A DNA stretch of 64,000 nt from Winogradskyella psychrotolerans. GTDB lineage: Bacteria > Bacteroidota > Bacteroidia > Flavobacteriales > Flavobacteriaceae. The stretch spans positions 62,001 to 126,000 of the forward strand of contig NZ_JAHKPS010000009.1 of assembly GCF_018860565.1 (NCBI RefSeq), written 5' to 3'. Position 1 is the stretch's first letter, and the number at the start of each line of letters is the position of its first letter. The position numbers and the translations under genes were made by a program. Shown piece by piece: positions 27,760 through 38,223 of this stretch. The notes under the pieces are model-generated. The model did not search any database and was not told where the DNA came from. It was given only the letters and a program-made list of their open reading frames with translations.

Positions 27760-30421
27760 TTAAAAACGATAAGACATAGAAAGTGACACAAAAGATTTAT
27801 TTAAAAAAATATAAGTATTAGTATTAGAAATTAAAGACGCATAACTATTCTGAAAATTTCTAACATTAGTTAAATTCTGACCAATTAGTCTAAAATCTAA
27901 TTTATTCTTTATCGCTAAATATTTGAACTCAATATCAATAAAATTATAAACTTGGTCAATATTGTTAGATTCGCTAGGATAGATTTGTTTTGAATCTAAA
28001 GAAAATATTAATTCATCATTGATGTCGTAAACCAATTGAAAGAAACTAGTATATTGTGTATTTTTATTATTTATAATTGATGTCTTTAGATTGGTAAACT
28101 GCGCTTTAAAACCCGACTTTAAATTTATTTTACTTTTAAAATAGCTGCCATATCTTAAACCTATATTATTAACATAATTTGAAGCCATTTCTTCATTACC
28201 TGCAATCTCAACATAACTTCGCCGGTATATACCTCCATACTCTAAAAAAAAACCTGATTTGATGGAACTAAAACTTCTATTTACCTTAAAAGATGCTATG
28301 GTTATATTATTATTTTTAGCTCTAGTATTAATTAAAATATCAAAGTTTGGAGTGTTTATATATTCATAACCAAATGTATTTTGGTTGTAATTATAACTCA
28401 ATGATGCATCAATAAATATGTTTTTCCTGAAATCTGATATTGCGTATGATATTCTTGACCTATGTTTATAAAGGTTAAACAATTCATTTATACCTTTGGT
28501 AAATCCCCTATTTGAAGTTAATAATAGGCCACTATAAACATCACTTATTCCAGGTTGTTTTAAAGAAAATTTATAAGAAACAGTATACTTACCATATTTC
28601 TTCGTTTTTTTAGATAATTTCAACTCTGGCTCAGCGTATAATTGATGGTTTGTTTCTGTAAAATTCTGCCCTACTATATCATTTTTATATTTTACGCTAT
28701 TATAACCTCCTTTTGCCTTTATTGTTAAATCATATTTCTTCCCTAACGAAAACAAATACTGCCTATAGACGAAAAGATCTTTACTAGTATTAGTTAAATT
28801 ATTATAAAACGTTAAATCCTCAAATTGTAACTCAGAGCCATCATTTAAAGTTTTACTAATTATTTTTTCATCCTTAATTAAAAATCCTAGATTCCATTCA
28901 TGTGTTTTACTAATTAATTTTGAGTTAAACCCATAATGTCTTATTGGATTTTCATAAGATTGAGTTATAATGCCTTGATCATCAAAAATAGGATTACTAG
29001 TAGAATAGCCTTGTGGGTTTTTATCTTGTAAATAAAACAAGTTTATACTTAACGCGCTTTTTCCGCTAACTCTAAATGTAGTGTTGAGCTGTTGAGAGAA
29101 ATAGTAATCTTTAATATCCAAATTTTCATTGTACTGATTGTCATCAATAGTTAAATCTATGTTTGTTTCGTTTTTAGAATTGTTTATAATCCCATTATAT
29201 TCTATAAACGATTTACTTCCGTTTGCATTCTTAATATTTAACTCAGCATTGAATTCACTAGACTTCTCTCTATGAAATTTTGATTGAAAAACACTAAAGT
29301 TTGATGGTGCTGAGTAAAAAGTGGTAAAAGCATTTTCTTTTTTAACAACATCATCTAGAAAATAAAAAATCCCTCTAACATGAATATTTTTTTTGGGTTT
29401 TGTGAGAAGATGTAATGAATTAAAATATGAAGTATTATCGTTAATATACGTTTCATTAAACAAACTATTGGACGCTACGACATCTGTCGTAATTATATTT
29501 TTGGAAAAAGCTCGATAATCTTCAAAATAACTACTACCCGATCTATTGAACATGGAACCGTTAAGATTCTCATTAGCTTTTTCACCAATGGTATTCGTTT
29601 TACTTATTAGAAACGTTTTTAAATTATTGTTTAAATTAAAAAGTGTTAAATCGCCTAAATAATTATTATCATTACCATATCCAACATTAGTTTTACCATA
29701 AATAGCTCCTTGTCTTTCTTTTTTTATAGATATATTTAATGCTATATCTTCAGAGTCAGTCAATGCTCGCAATACAGAATTTTCATCAAAATTATAAATA
29801 ATTTCAACCTCTTCTATATCACTGGCATCAATATTTTTAGTAGCGATTTTATAATTATTATCAAACACATCATCACCACCTATTAACACCTTTGAAATTG
29901 CTTGGTTATTTACTTTAACAATTCCATTAGCATCTACTTCAATACCAGGCAAGTTTTTAAGTAAATCTTCAAGTACTTCATTTTGTTTAGTTATAAAGCT
30001 AGAAACTTTAAATGTGATAGTATCCTTTTCAATTTTTATAGGCTGTTGAGATTTTACAACCACAGCATCTAACTCTGTGATGTCAGGATACATCATAACA
30101 TCAATTTGGTATTCTTTCAGCCCTTTTTTAATATTAACTATAACATCATCAACCTTATAAGCTAAGGATTTAAATTTTAAAATATATAAGCTTTTATTAG
30201 ACGGAATTTTGAAGTTATATTTTCCATCTTTCTGAGTTCTAAAATTAGCGATATACCTATTATTTTTATCTAATACAACTACTGTTATTAAATCTAAAGG
30301 TTGGGAAATGGAATCAGTAACTATTCCATAAATATTAATTGATTCTTGGGAATGAGAAATATGGAATGAAAATACTATAAAAAAAATAATTTTAAGACTT
30401 GATGATATAATACTAAAGTCA

Positions 30422-30447
<26 letters not shown>
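27760..30447 (-). CDS. TonB-receptor-like outer-membrane protein with carboxypeptidase-like N-terminal domain
   Basis: About 895 residues. The signal-like helix (SSLKIIFFIVFSFHISHSQ) is followed by a carboxypeptidase-regulatory-like beta-sandwich (~35-125), a plug-like segment (VLEDLLKNLPGIEVDANGIV, SKVLIGGDDVFDNNY) and a large barrel ending SLSMSYRF. Classical TonB-box evidence is absent. It overlaps the GLPGLI gene; I take the ATG at 30447, though an in-frame ATG at 30462 exists. It is last in the run peptide, GLPGLI, receptor, so it may handle a peptide or protein substrate (inference). Confidence 0.82.
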
Positions 30448-31300
<853 letters not shown>

Positions 31301-31356
31301 TCTGTGTGATATAAAAACTATTTTGTCTGGTAAAAATTATAATTTAATAATATCTA

Positions 31357-31617
31357 TTATGGCTCTAATTTAGGAACATTCTTCTTTTTCACAGGCGCTT
31401 CGCATCCTTCGGATTCATATACAGATTGAGCATATTCTTCAAACTCTGCTTCACTACACCAACCATAGGACGGACCATTGAATATACACCCAGGACCACC
31501 ATCTATGACATATGATTGATTGCAATACTCTTCATAATTATCATTATTTAAATCATCGCTAGAAGTAAATGATAAAACTCCTAATGCACAAATTAATGCA
31601 AATATTGTTTTTTTCAT
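31357..31617 (-). CDS. Small secreted cysteine-containing peptide
   Basis: 86 residues. The signal peptide is MKKTIFALICALGVLSFTSS; the mature part of ~66 residues is acidic with four cysteines (C32, C44, C54, C72), a GGPGC motif and GWCSEAEFEEY, ending in a basic, proline-containing tail KKKNVPKLEP. It resembles small Cys-bearing exported peptides found in families in Bacteroidota, but I do not recognise a named family. It lies 86 bp upstream of the GLPGLI gene on the same strand and could share its transcript. Confidence 0.72.
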   Translation of the reverse strand: MKKTIFALICALGVLSFTSSDDLNNDNYEEYCNQSYVIDGGPGCIFNGPSYGWCSEAEFEEYAQSVYESEGCEAPVKKKNVPKLEP

Positions 31618-31802
31618 AATTATTGGTTTTTAAAATGTTAATAGACAAAATAGTTTCTTGTAAACTAATTAAAATACAGATGATTGTTTTTTTTTTAACA
31701 AATATTTAACAAGTCAATAAAAGCTTTTTTTAAAATGTATTTAGTTAAAAACAGACTTAATTAAACTATTTACTATTTTTACATTCAACTAATAAAAACA
31801 CA

Positions 31803-32621
31803 ATGTCAGTAGCAAAAAAAGAATACAAAAGAATTACCGTAAAGAGCCTTGTAGATATGAAGTCTAGAGGTGAAAAAATATCGATGTTAACAGCCTATGA
31901 TTATACCATGGCTAAAATCGTTGATGGTGCAGGTATCGATGTTATTTTGGTTGGCGACTCTGCTAGTAATGTTATGGCTGGTCATGAAACCACTTTGCCA
32001 ATCACATTAGACCAAATGATATATCACGCGTCTTCTGTGGTTAGAGCTATTGATCGTTGTTTAGTTGTTGTTGATTTACCCTTTGGAACCTACCAAAGCG
32101 ACCCTAAAGAAGCCTTACGTTCTGCAATTAGAATTATGAAAGAAAGCGGTGGACATGCCGTTAAAATGGAAGGTGGAAAAGAAATTAAAGAATCCGTAAA
32201 GCGTATTCTTAATGCAGGAATTCCTGTTATGGGTCATTTAGGTCTAACTCCACAATCTATTTATAAATTTGGAACATATACAGTAAGAGCAAAAGAAGAA
32301 CAAGAAGCCGATCAATTAAAAGAAGATGCTTTAATGCTAGAAAAAGCAGGTTGTTTTGCTATTGTTTTAGAAAAAATCCCTGCGGCTTTAGCTAAAGAAG
32401 TTGCCGACAGTGTTTCTATACCAGTAATTGGTATTGGTGCTGGAGACGGTGTTGACGGACAAGTACTTGTTTTACACGATATGCTAGGGATGACTCACGA
32501 GTTTAACCCTCGTTTTTTACGTCGCTATATGAACCTTTATGAAGAAATGACTTCTGCAATTTCACAATATGTAGACGATGTAAAGACCGAAGACTTCCCT
32601 AATGATGAGGAACAATATTAA
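31803..32621 (+). CDS. panB: 3-methyl-2-oxobutanoate hydroxymethyltransferase
   Basis: 272 residues, full length. Motifs: [78 protein letters not shown] and the end [23 protein letters not shown]. It makes ketopantoate from 2-oxoisovalerate and 5,10-methylene-THF, the first step of pantothenate synthesis. It is followed on the same strand, after a 26-bp tandem array and a broken gene, by rluA-type pseudouridine synthase. Confidence 0.97.
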   Translation: MSVAKKEYKRITVKSLVDMKSRGEKISMLTAYDYTMAKIVDGAGIDVILVGDSASNVMAGHETTLPITLDQMIYHASSVVRAIDRCLVVVDLPFGTYQSDPKEALRSAIRIMKESGGHAVKMEGGKEIKESVKRILNAGIPVMGHLGLTPQSIYKFGTYTVRAKEEQEADQLKEDALMLEKAGCFAIVLEKIPAALAKEVADSVSIPVIGIGAGDGVDGQVLVLHDMLGMTHEFNPRFLRRYMNLYEEMTSAISQYVDDVKTEDFPNDEEQY

Positions 32622-32831
32622 TTTAGATTGTTAGATACCTAGACATTATTAGATTGTTTAGACAACTAGACATTATTAGATTGTTAGACAACTAGACATT
32701 ATTAGATTGTTAGACAACTAGACATTATTAGATTGTTAGACAACTAGACATTATTAGATTGTTTAGACAACTAGACATTATTAGATTGTTAGACAACTAG
32801 ACACTATTAGATTGTTAGATAACTGAACCTA
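32622..32831. repeat. 26-bp tandem repeat array, eight copies
   Basis: Eight head-to-tail units of 25-27 bp with consensus TTAGATTGTTAGACAACTAG plus ACATTA fill the gap between panB and the next start codon with no other sequence. Copies 2 and 6 carry one extra T; copies 1, 7 and 8 have base changes, as expected of array edges. There are no spacers, so it is not a CRISPR array. Confidence 0.95.
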
Positions 32832-32835
32832 GAAT

Positions 32836-33189
32836 ATGGCTCATAAATTTAAAGAATTGCTGATTTGGAAAAGAAGTAGGTTATTCTGCTCTGAAATTTA
32901 TGCTATTACTTCAAAGTTTCCTGATTCAGAAAAATTTGGTCTAACCAATCAATTGAGAAGAGCATCGGTTTCAATTCCTTCAAATATAGCTGAAGGATCT
33001 TCTAGAAATTCTAATAAAGACTTCGCTCGGTTTTTACAAATATCAATAGGTTCAGCTTACGAAATAGAAACTCAGCTTCTTATTTCCGCTGATTTAAATT
33101 TTATTTTAGATAAATAACACCAACCATGCCTTTCTGAATTAGGTGAAATTATCAAAATGAAATCAAAATTCAAATCTACATTAATCTAA
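32836..33189 (+). pseudogene. Four-helix-bundle protein (23S rRNA-intervening-sequence family), interrupted by a nonsense codon
   Basis: The open part (32836-33117) encodes 93 residues: FKELLIWKRSRLFCSEIYAI, LTNQLRRASVSIPSNIAEGSSR, FARFLQISIGSAYEIETQL. The TAA at 33115 stops it in the fourth helix. The same frame then continues, in register, with PCLSELGEIIKMKSKFKSTLI to a TAA at 33189, matching the usual fourth helix and the usual length of about 118. So a single in-frame stop truncates the protein. Genes of this family are often scattered, mobile-looking insertions near repeats, and this one sits directly behind the 26-bp array. Confidence 0.8.
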
Positions 33190-33216
33190 TATTTTCTATA
33201 AATCTAAAGATCTAAA

Positions 33217-33918
33217 ATGTCTAATAAAATCCTATCTAATAAAAACAACCTTCAAGTACTTCATGAAGACAACCACATCATCGTGGTTAATAAACGTGCG
33301 GGAGATATTGTTCAAGGAGACAAAACCGGAGACAAACCTTTAAGCGACGTTGTAAAGTCGTATTTAAAGGATAAATACAATAAGGAAGGTAATGTCTATT
33401 TAGGTGTAGTTCATCGCTTAGACAGACCTACAACAGGCATTGTGATGTTTGCAAAAACAAGTAAAGCGCTACCTAGGCTTAACAAATTATTTGCCGAAAA
33501 AACAGCTAAAAAAACCTATTGGGCTTTAGTAAAAAACCAACCACCAAAAACTAAAGATACGTTAATCCACTGGTTGAAAAAGAATCCTAAAAATAACAAG
33601 TCTACATCTTATACTAAAGAAGTTGAAGGCAGTAAAAAAGCTATTCTTCACTACCAATTGAAACAAACTTTAGATAATTTTTATCTCTTGGAAGTTGATT
33701 TAGAAACCGGAAGACACCACCAAATTAGAGCGCAATTATCTTCTATAGGTTGCCCAATAAAAGGCGATTTAAAATACGGATTTGACCGCAGTAATAAAGA
33801 TGCAAGTATTAGTTTACACGCTAGAACCTTACGCTTTATACATCCTGTTAAAAAAGAAGAAGTGATAATTACAGCACCATTGCCCAATGATTCACTTTGG
33901 AATGCTTGTAAGGTTTAA
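33217..33918 (+). CDS. RluA-family pseudouridine synthase
   Basis: 233 residues. The catalytic motif is VVHRLDRPTTGIVMFAKT (Asp in HRLDR), followed by FAEKTAKKTYWALV, LETGRHHQIRAQLSSIGCPIKGDLKYG. It isomerises uridine to pseudouridine in rRNA or tRNA; the exact site is not predictable from family alone. No S4 domain. The stop codon overlaps, on the opposite strand, the stop of the histidine kinase gene. Confidence 0.92.
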   Translation: MSNKILSNKNNLQVLHEDNHIIVVNKRAGDIVQGDKTGDKPLSDVVKSYLKDKYNKEGNVYLGVVHRLDRPTTGIVMFAKTSKALPRLNKLFAEKTAKKTYWALVKNQPPKTKDTLIHWLKKNPKNNKSTSYTKEVEGSKKAILHYQLKQTLDNFYLLEVDLETGRHHQIRAQLSSIGCPIKGDLKYGFDRSNKDASISLHARTLRFIHPVKKEEVIITAPLPNDSLWNACKV

Positions 33919-34715
33919 TTTGTTCTAAAAGGATATACTAAGTTAAGCGATGTGCCTTTATTTAGTTGAGACACTAATTCATATTTAGCATTCAATAATT
34001 CGGCTCGTTTTTCCATATTAATAAGCCCTGAACCTTTTGGTACACCTTCAAGCTCAAAACCATTACCATCATCTTCAACTCTAATATTTAAAAATTCATC
34101 TTCGTAATTTAAGACCACGTTAAGGTGTTCTGCCTCTGCGTACTTTAAGGTATTTGAAAAGAACTCTTGCAAAATTCTAAAAAGAATGATTTCATCTTTT
34201 TTATTTTCAAAACTAACCTTAGTACCATTAATAGATAAACTAGAAGCAATAAGTCCTGATTTATTTAGACGTAAGACTTCATTTTCAACTGTAGCGTTAA
34301 AACCAAGATTAAAAATAACATCACTATTCAACGATTTAGATAAAGCCCTAACTTCTTCTAATGATGCTTTTAATACACTTGCCGTATTATCTACTTTAAC
34401 CTTTATGTCATCTGTAACGGTAGATGCAACAGTTTTCATTTGCATCGTTGCCAATACAAGCATTTGTCCAACATTATCATGCAGCTCTCGTCCAATATGC
34501 TTTAAGGTTTCCTCTTGAATTTCTTGCTGGGTTTTAATGAGCTCTTCATCAAACTTTTGTTGCTGATCAATTTTATCTAAAAGCAGTTGATTTTTTCGTT
34601 TTTGAAAAATAATAAAAAACACGATTATAGTCGTTGCAAGAATCGCTAATACAACCACCGAGTAAATCAATATCGTTAAGTCTAAAATCTCTTTTTCTAC
34701 TACTCCTTGCCCCAT
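33915..34715 (-). CDS. Sensor histidine kinase, NarL/HisKA_3 type
   Basis: About 266 residues. There is one membrane helix (~14-38, LTILIYSVVVLAILATTIIVFF), a coiled-coil linker, then HisKA_3 with the phospho-acceptor in IGRELHDNVGQ and an HATPase_c domain (VEDDGNGFEL, GSGLINMEKRAELL). There is almost no sensory domain, so sensing may depend on a partner, likely the membrane protein encoded just upstream. I chose the ATG at 34715; the longer form starts with TTG at 34736. It overlaps the upstream gene by 16 bp. No response regulator gene is next to it. Confidence 0.88.
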   Translation of the reverse strand: MGQGVVEKEILDLTILIYSVVVLAILATTIIVFFIIFQKRKNQLLLDKIDQQQKFDEELIKTQQEIQEETLKHIGRELHDNVGQMLVLATMQMKTVASTVTDDIKVKVDNTASVLKASLEEVRALSKSLNSDVIFNLGFNATVENEVLRLNKSGLIASSLSINGTKVSFENKKDEIILFRILQEFFSNTLKYAEAEHLNVVLNYEDEFLNIRVEDDGNGFELEGVPKGSGLINMEKRAELLNAKYELVSQLNKGTSLNLVYPFRTN

Positions 34716-35374
34716 ATAAACCCTATTGTAAAACAACTATACAAATAAATATTTGCCATAATTAACATCCCATTTCTCATACTTACTAAGTTTGGATAAA
34801 TCTTCTTATAGTAAGGCATATAAAATACCAAAGGAGGCACTATGAGCCACCAAAGCAACAAACCAATACTTATATAAAACAACGTTGACTTATAGAAAAT
34901 TAATATTTTATCACTCATCAAAACTTCATAAAAATATAAGGATACGCATATAAAAACAGACAACGTAGTCCATAGAATATTATATTTTAATAGCATACCA
35001 AATAAAATAGACCATCCAAAATAAATATTAATAACAACAACCAAACCAGAAATAGCACATAATAGATTCAATATCTTTTTATGCTTAGGGTACATCAAAT
35101 GTGTTTTATAAAAATAAATATAAAAGAACAATGACCCAATTACATATATATTGAATAACCAAGAATTGGTTACAAAAGGAGTTGTTTTTAAACCATGTAA
35201 AAATTCAATTCTATCTATGAAGCTAGTATAATTCCCCATAGCATCAGTAAAAACAGTAATTACTAAAAAATACACAAAAGGCCTTAATTTAGAGTCTCTG
35301 TTTTTACTTAAAAAGTAAAACCCTGAAAACGCAGCAATTAGTTCTAATAAACTAGTAATTAAAGCATAAAGCAT
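34700..35374 (-). CDS. Polytopic membrane protein, putative sensory partner of the kinase
   Basis: 224 residues with about seven hydrophobic segments (LYALITSLLELIAAFSGFYFL, FVYFLVITVFTDAMG, WLFNIYVIGSLFFYIYFY, NLLCAISGLVVVINIYFG and others), spaced like a 7TM sensor. I do not recognise a family. The gene overlaps the start of the histidine kinase gene, so the two products are probably made in fixed ratio and may form a two-piece receptor (inference). Confidence 0.75.
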   Translation of the reverse strand: MLYALITSLLELIAAFSGFYFLSKNRDSKLRPFVYFLVITVFTDAMGNYTSFIDRIEFLHGLKTTPFVTNSWLFNIYVIGSLFFYIYFYKTHLMYPKHKKILNLLCAISGLVVVINIYFGWSILFGMLLKYNILWTTLSVFICVSLYFYEVLMSDKILIFYKSTLFYISIGLLLWWLIVPPLVFYMPYYKKIYPNLVSMRNGMLIMANIYLYSCFTIGFIWGKE

Positions 35375-35389
35375 AAAGCATAAATCTAT

Positions 35390-35902
35390 TTACTGAGGAT
35401 AATTAGCACCTGGAGGCGTACCTTGACTTCCTAAATTTAAACCACCAAAACCTGGTAAATCTTTACCACCACCTTGCAACGAAAAGATACTACCATCTGA
35501 AACAGTCTTATAACCGGTGGGAACAAAAAACATAGTTGTTAAACCTCTCCCTTCTTTAGAATCTGGATAAGCCCCTAAATACAAACGTAAACCATCTAAC
35601 GTATACCCCTCTTGTTTAGCTTCATGTTTTGTATAAGCCAAATATTCTTCTATTGCCTGCAACTTATACCAAGACGACCTGTTATCTTCTTCTTTAGGAT
35701 CTTTAAACAAAGAATCATTAATTATATTATACCTTTCATTATAAGCTTCGTCTAGTTTTTTTGCCGTTTCGGAAGTAATGAACCCATAAGGTTTTGGCGG
35801 CAACTGTTCTGTTGGCGCACCTACATCATTAGAGTTATAGTAAAAAGACGCGGCAACTACGCCTAGGATAATTCCAAGTATTAGTAGACTGAAATTTTTC
35901 AT
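35390..35902 (-). CDS. Hypothetical membrane-anchored protein
   Basis: 170 residues: an N-terminal anchor (~4-22, FSLLILGIILGVVAASFYY), then a soluble charged domain (ETAKKLDEAYNERYNIINDSLF, SSWYKLQAIEEYLAYTKHEA) and a Gly/Pro-rich tail (GGGKDLPGFGGLNLGSQGTP). Family not recognised. First gene of the run 35902 to 33915, 15 bp before the 7TM protein gene. Confidence 0.7.
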   Translation of the reverse strand: MKNFSLLILGIILGVVAASFYYNSNDVGAPTEQLPPKPYGFITSETAKKLDEAYNERYNIINDSLFKDPKEEDNRSSWYKLQAIEEYLAYTKHEAKQEGYTLDGLRLYLGAYPDSKEGRGLTTMFFVPTGYKTVSDGSIFSLQGGGKDLPGFGGLNLGSQGTPPGANYPQ

Positions 35903-36343
35903 AATATTTTGATTGAATTTAATTAAATAGCCTTTGTAAATTATTAATTTTATTTTACATATAAAATTTTTATTAAACCTATTCTTACATTAATAATCAC
36001 GCCTTCTCATTGTCAAGCAATTAGACACTATTTCTGACTTCATATATTAATAGCCTTTTCTGTTAATTGAAGAATTATAGGATAGTAATCTGTAGTTTAA
36101 TAACCTCTTATCATAACAATAAGTTAGCCTAAAGAAGTAAACTGAACTGTTCTTGATAAAACTAGAACTGTTAAAATTGGCTCTAAATTATTTTTATTGA
36201 TGAATGCGCTATAGGATTAAATAATTCCAATAGAGAATTCCCAATCATATACCAACTTCTAGAACTGTCTTTCAAATAGAGTTCTGTTTATTCTCATCCT
36301 ATAGCAACCGACCCATTTTCACATAGAAATTCAGAGTTGTTTT
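35903..36343. other. Long intergenic stretch with possible coding scraps
   Basis: No intact gene is seen. On the minus strand, about 36160-36285 there is a short open run (ELYLKDSSRSWYMIGNSL...) with no start, between stops, that reads like decayed coding sequence. The remainder is AT-rich and featureless to me. Confidence 0.4.
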
Positions 36344-36645
36344 TCAATATAAAAACAAAGCTAAATTGCTCCCTCCTAAATACAAAAAACCGATTAAAAA
36401 AACCGTGTAAATAGTTTGATAATGCAACTTAATTCTTTCAGGCTTTAACAGTTTTACGTCTTCTGAATAAGGCCCTAAATCAACAGCAAACCCATCATCA
36501 TAACATACCGGAATTTTAACTATTTTTGATTTCAATATCCTAGTGCCATTTTCAACCTTATACAGTTCTAACAATCTTAAAAACTCAGTATTGACTTTAT
36601 CAATAGTAAATACGTAAAAAATTAATATTGAATCATATACCTATT
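36344..36645 (-). pseudogene. Start-less open frame, probable gene remnant
   Basis: An open run of about 100 codons between stops contains no ATG; the only plausible starts are TTG codons (36574). The translation looks protein-like: FLRLLELYKVENG, VKIPVCYDDGFAVDLGPYS, and a C-terminal membrane helix YTVFLIGFLYLGGSNLALFLY. I do not recognise it. Either a small TTG-started membrane protein or the 3' part of a decayed gene. Confidence 0.4.
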
Positions 36646-36807
36646 TTACATTAACAATTAGTTTAATAGTATTGTTTTAGATTTTATTTTAAAACATAAC
36701 ACATCCCGAAGCACATTTTTACCAATAATAACTAGCTGTTCTACCAGAACAAAAAACCTCATTACACCACAAAAACTAAAACTCACAACGCATATCACTA
36801 ATTAAAT

Positions 36808-37001
36808 TCAGACGTTCTTTTTATTCAAATTAAAACTTAAATATTTCAAAAAGTCAATCGCATTTTCAGCACCACCACGCACACAAATTACCAATGCTTC
36901 CTCCTCTACCTTTACACCTCTTAAAGACTTCTCTTTTTTTGATATTTCACCACACTTAAAACAGAACCAAAACCAACCTCTTTATCATGCAAAATCACCA
37001 C
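36808..37001 (-). pseudogene. Small gene split by a frameshift at an A7 run
   Basis: One frame (from a possible GTG at 37001) encodes VVILHDKEVGFGSVLSVVKY and ends at a TAA at 36921. At the seven A's (36934-36940 on the plus strand as T7) a step back of one base leads into an open frame KKEKSLRGVKVEEEALVICV, then RGGAENAIDFLKYLSFNL, ending at TGA 36808. The joined product of ~64 residues reads as one protein of unknown family. The junction is the heptamer A AAA AAG in frame, so it is either a one-base deletion or a programmed -1 frameshift. It directly follows the DUF2891 gene. Confidence 0.5.
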
Positions 37002-37037
37002 ACTATCCCATCCAAAAATCAGAAACAATATTACACA

Positions 37038-38156
37038 TCATTCTTTTACAGAATTCAAAGCATAAATTGCAAAACTACCAAGCCAGTGCCCTCCTTCATA
37101 ACTATCACCAACAATACTCGGCAAAGAATAATTAATATGTTTATTCGCCAAATTCTGAAGATACTGATACTCAGACAAACCTTTTGCCACATAATTCAAA
37201 CTCCATGCTCTCGAAAAATTCACACCATCAAGATGCACCAACTTACCGTCTGTTCTATCAGAAACTTCGCCAACCGACCAGTCAAAACTTTCTTCACTAA
37301 GCTCTGGCAAAAAACCACCAATCCACACTTTAAAATCCTCAACAGACAACACACGCTTCATCAAAGCAGCCTCCTCTAAACAAGGAGACAAAAAATCAAA
37401 TCCACTAGGCTCCCATTCTATCGGACAATCCTGATCGTTATTATAAAAATCTTTAGCTCTATTTTCTATCAACACCCTCAACTCATCATGCCCTACAGCA
37501 ACAGCATAATCATAAGCAAAACTCAACCCAAAAGCCGTATTCGAGTGCTCACCTACCCTTATCGGGTAATTTAATTTAGGCAGAAATTCCAAATATTTAC
37601 GAACAATCAAATCTGTTAATGGCTGTAAATTCACTTCCAACTCTTCTGCTACCACTGAACCATTCCACGTACGCAACTCTTCAGCCAATTTAAGCAACCA
37701 AGCCCAACCATAAGTGCGTTCAAAAGACACATTATACTGCCCTTCAAAATAAAGTAACTCTTGCGCTATATTCTCCTTAGAGATGTTTTGAAGTAATTTT
37801 TGCTGAATCTCATCTTTACGCTCCAAATTCGGAAACTGTTTTAAAAGCGACACCAAACTCCAATGTCCATGAACCGCAGAATGCCAATCGAAACACCCAT
37901 AAAACGCCGGATGCAATTCTTTTGGTGATTTTAAATCTGACGCACCTCCAATAGTTTGCCCCAGTTTGTTTGGGTATTCTGTATCCATACAATGCAAAGG
38001 CAATTGCGACAAACGATTTGCCTGATTCAAATTTAACACTGGCCGCTCCACTAATTCTACTTTTTTCAAAGTAGACACAGGCAACACCTCTTTTTCCTCT
38101 ACATTACCGCAACTCAACATCAACAACACCAACAACAAAGCGTATATTTTTTCCAT
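37038..38156 (-). CDS. DUF2891 family lipoprotein
   Basis: 372 residues. The signal and lipobox are LLVLLMLSCGN (Cys at ~16). The alpha-helical domain carries family landmarks HPAFYGCFDWHSAVHGHW, RTYGWAWLLKLAEEL, RVGEHSNTAFGLSFAYDYA and WLGSFAIYAL. The toroidal helical pattern resembles glycoside-degrading (alpha/alpha)6 enzymes, but the function of DUF2891 is unknown. An ATG overlaps its TGA stop, but that frame closes after 11 codons. Confidence 0.85.
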   Translation of the reverse strand: MEKIYALLLVLLMLSCGNVEEKEVLPVSTLKKVELVERPVLNLNQANRLSQLPLHCMDTEYPNKLGQTIGGASDLKSPKELHPAFYGCFDWHSAVHGHWSLVSLLKQFPNLERKDEIQQKLLQNISKENIAQELLYFEGQYNVSFERTYGWAWLLKLAEELRTWNGSVVAEELEVNLQPLTDLIVRKYLEFLPKLNYPIRVGEHSNTAFGLSFAYDYAVAVGHDELRVLIENRAKDFYNNDQDCPIEWEPSGFDFLSPCLEEAALMKRVLSVEDFKVWIGGFLPELSEESFDWSVGEVSDRTDGKLVHLDGVNFSRAWSLNYVAKGLSEYQYLQNLANKHINYSLPSIVGDSYEGGHWLGSFAIYALNSVKE

Positions 38157-38223
38157 ATAATGATATATTTTCTTAACACATTTAACTCACACCTAAAACA
38201 GCAAACCATCCCAAACCAAAACT

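Noticed and set aside
32622-32831. Repeat array as a CRISPR array
   Set aside because: Units are contiguous with no unique spacers and no cas genes are nearby.
32836-33189. Four-helix-bundle gene as the Avd component of a diversity-generating retroelement
   Set aside because: No reverse transcriptase, template repeat or variable repeat is present.
36987-37379. A 130-codon plus-strand ORF
   Set aside because: Antisense to DUF2891; its translation is low complexity and shows no family features.
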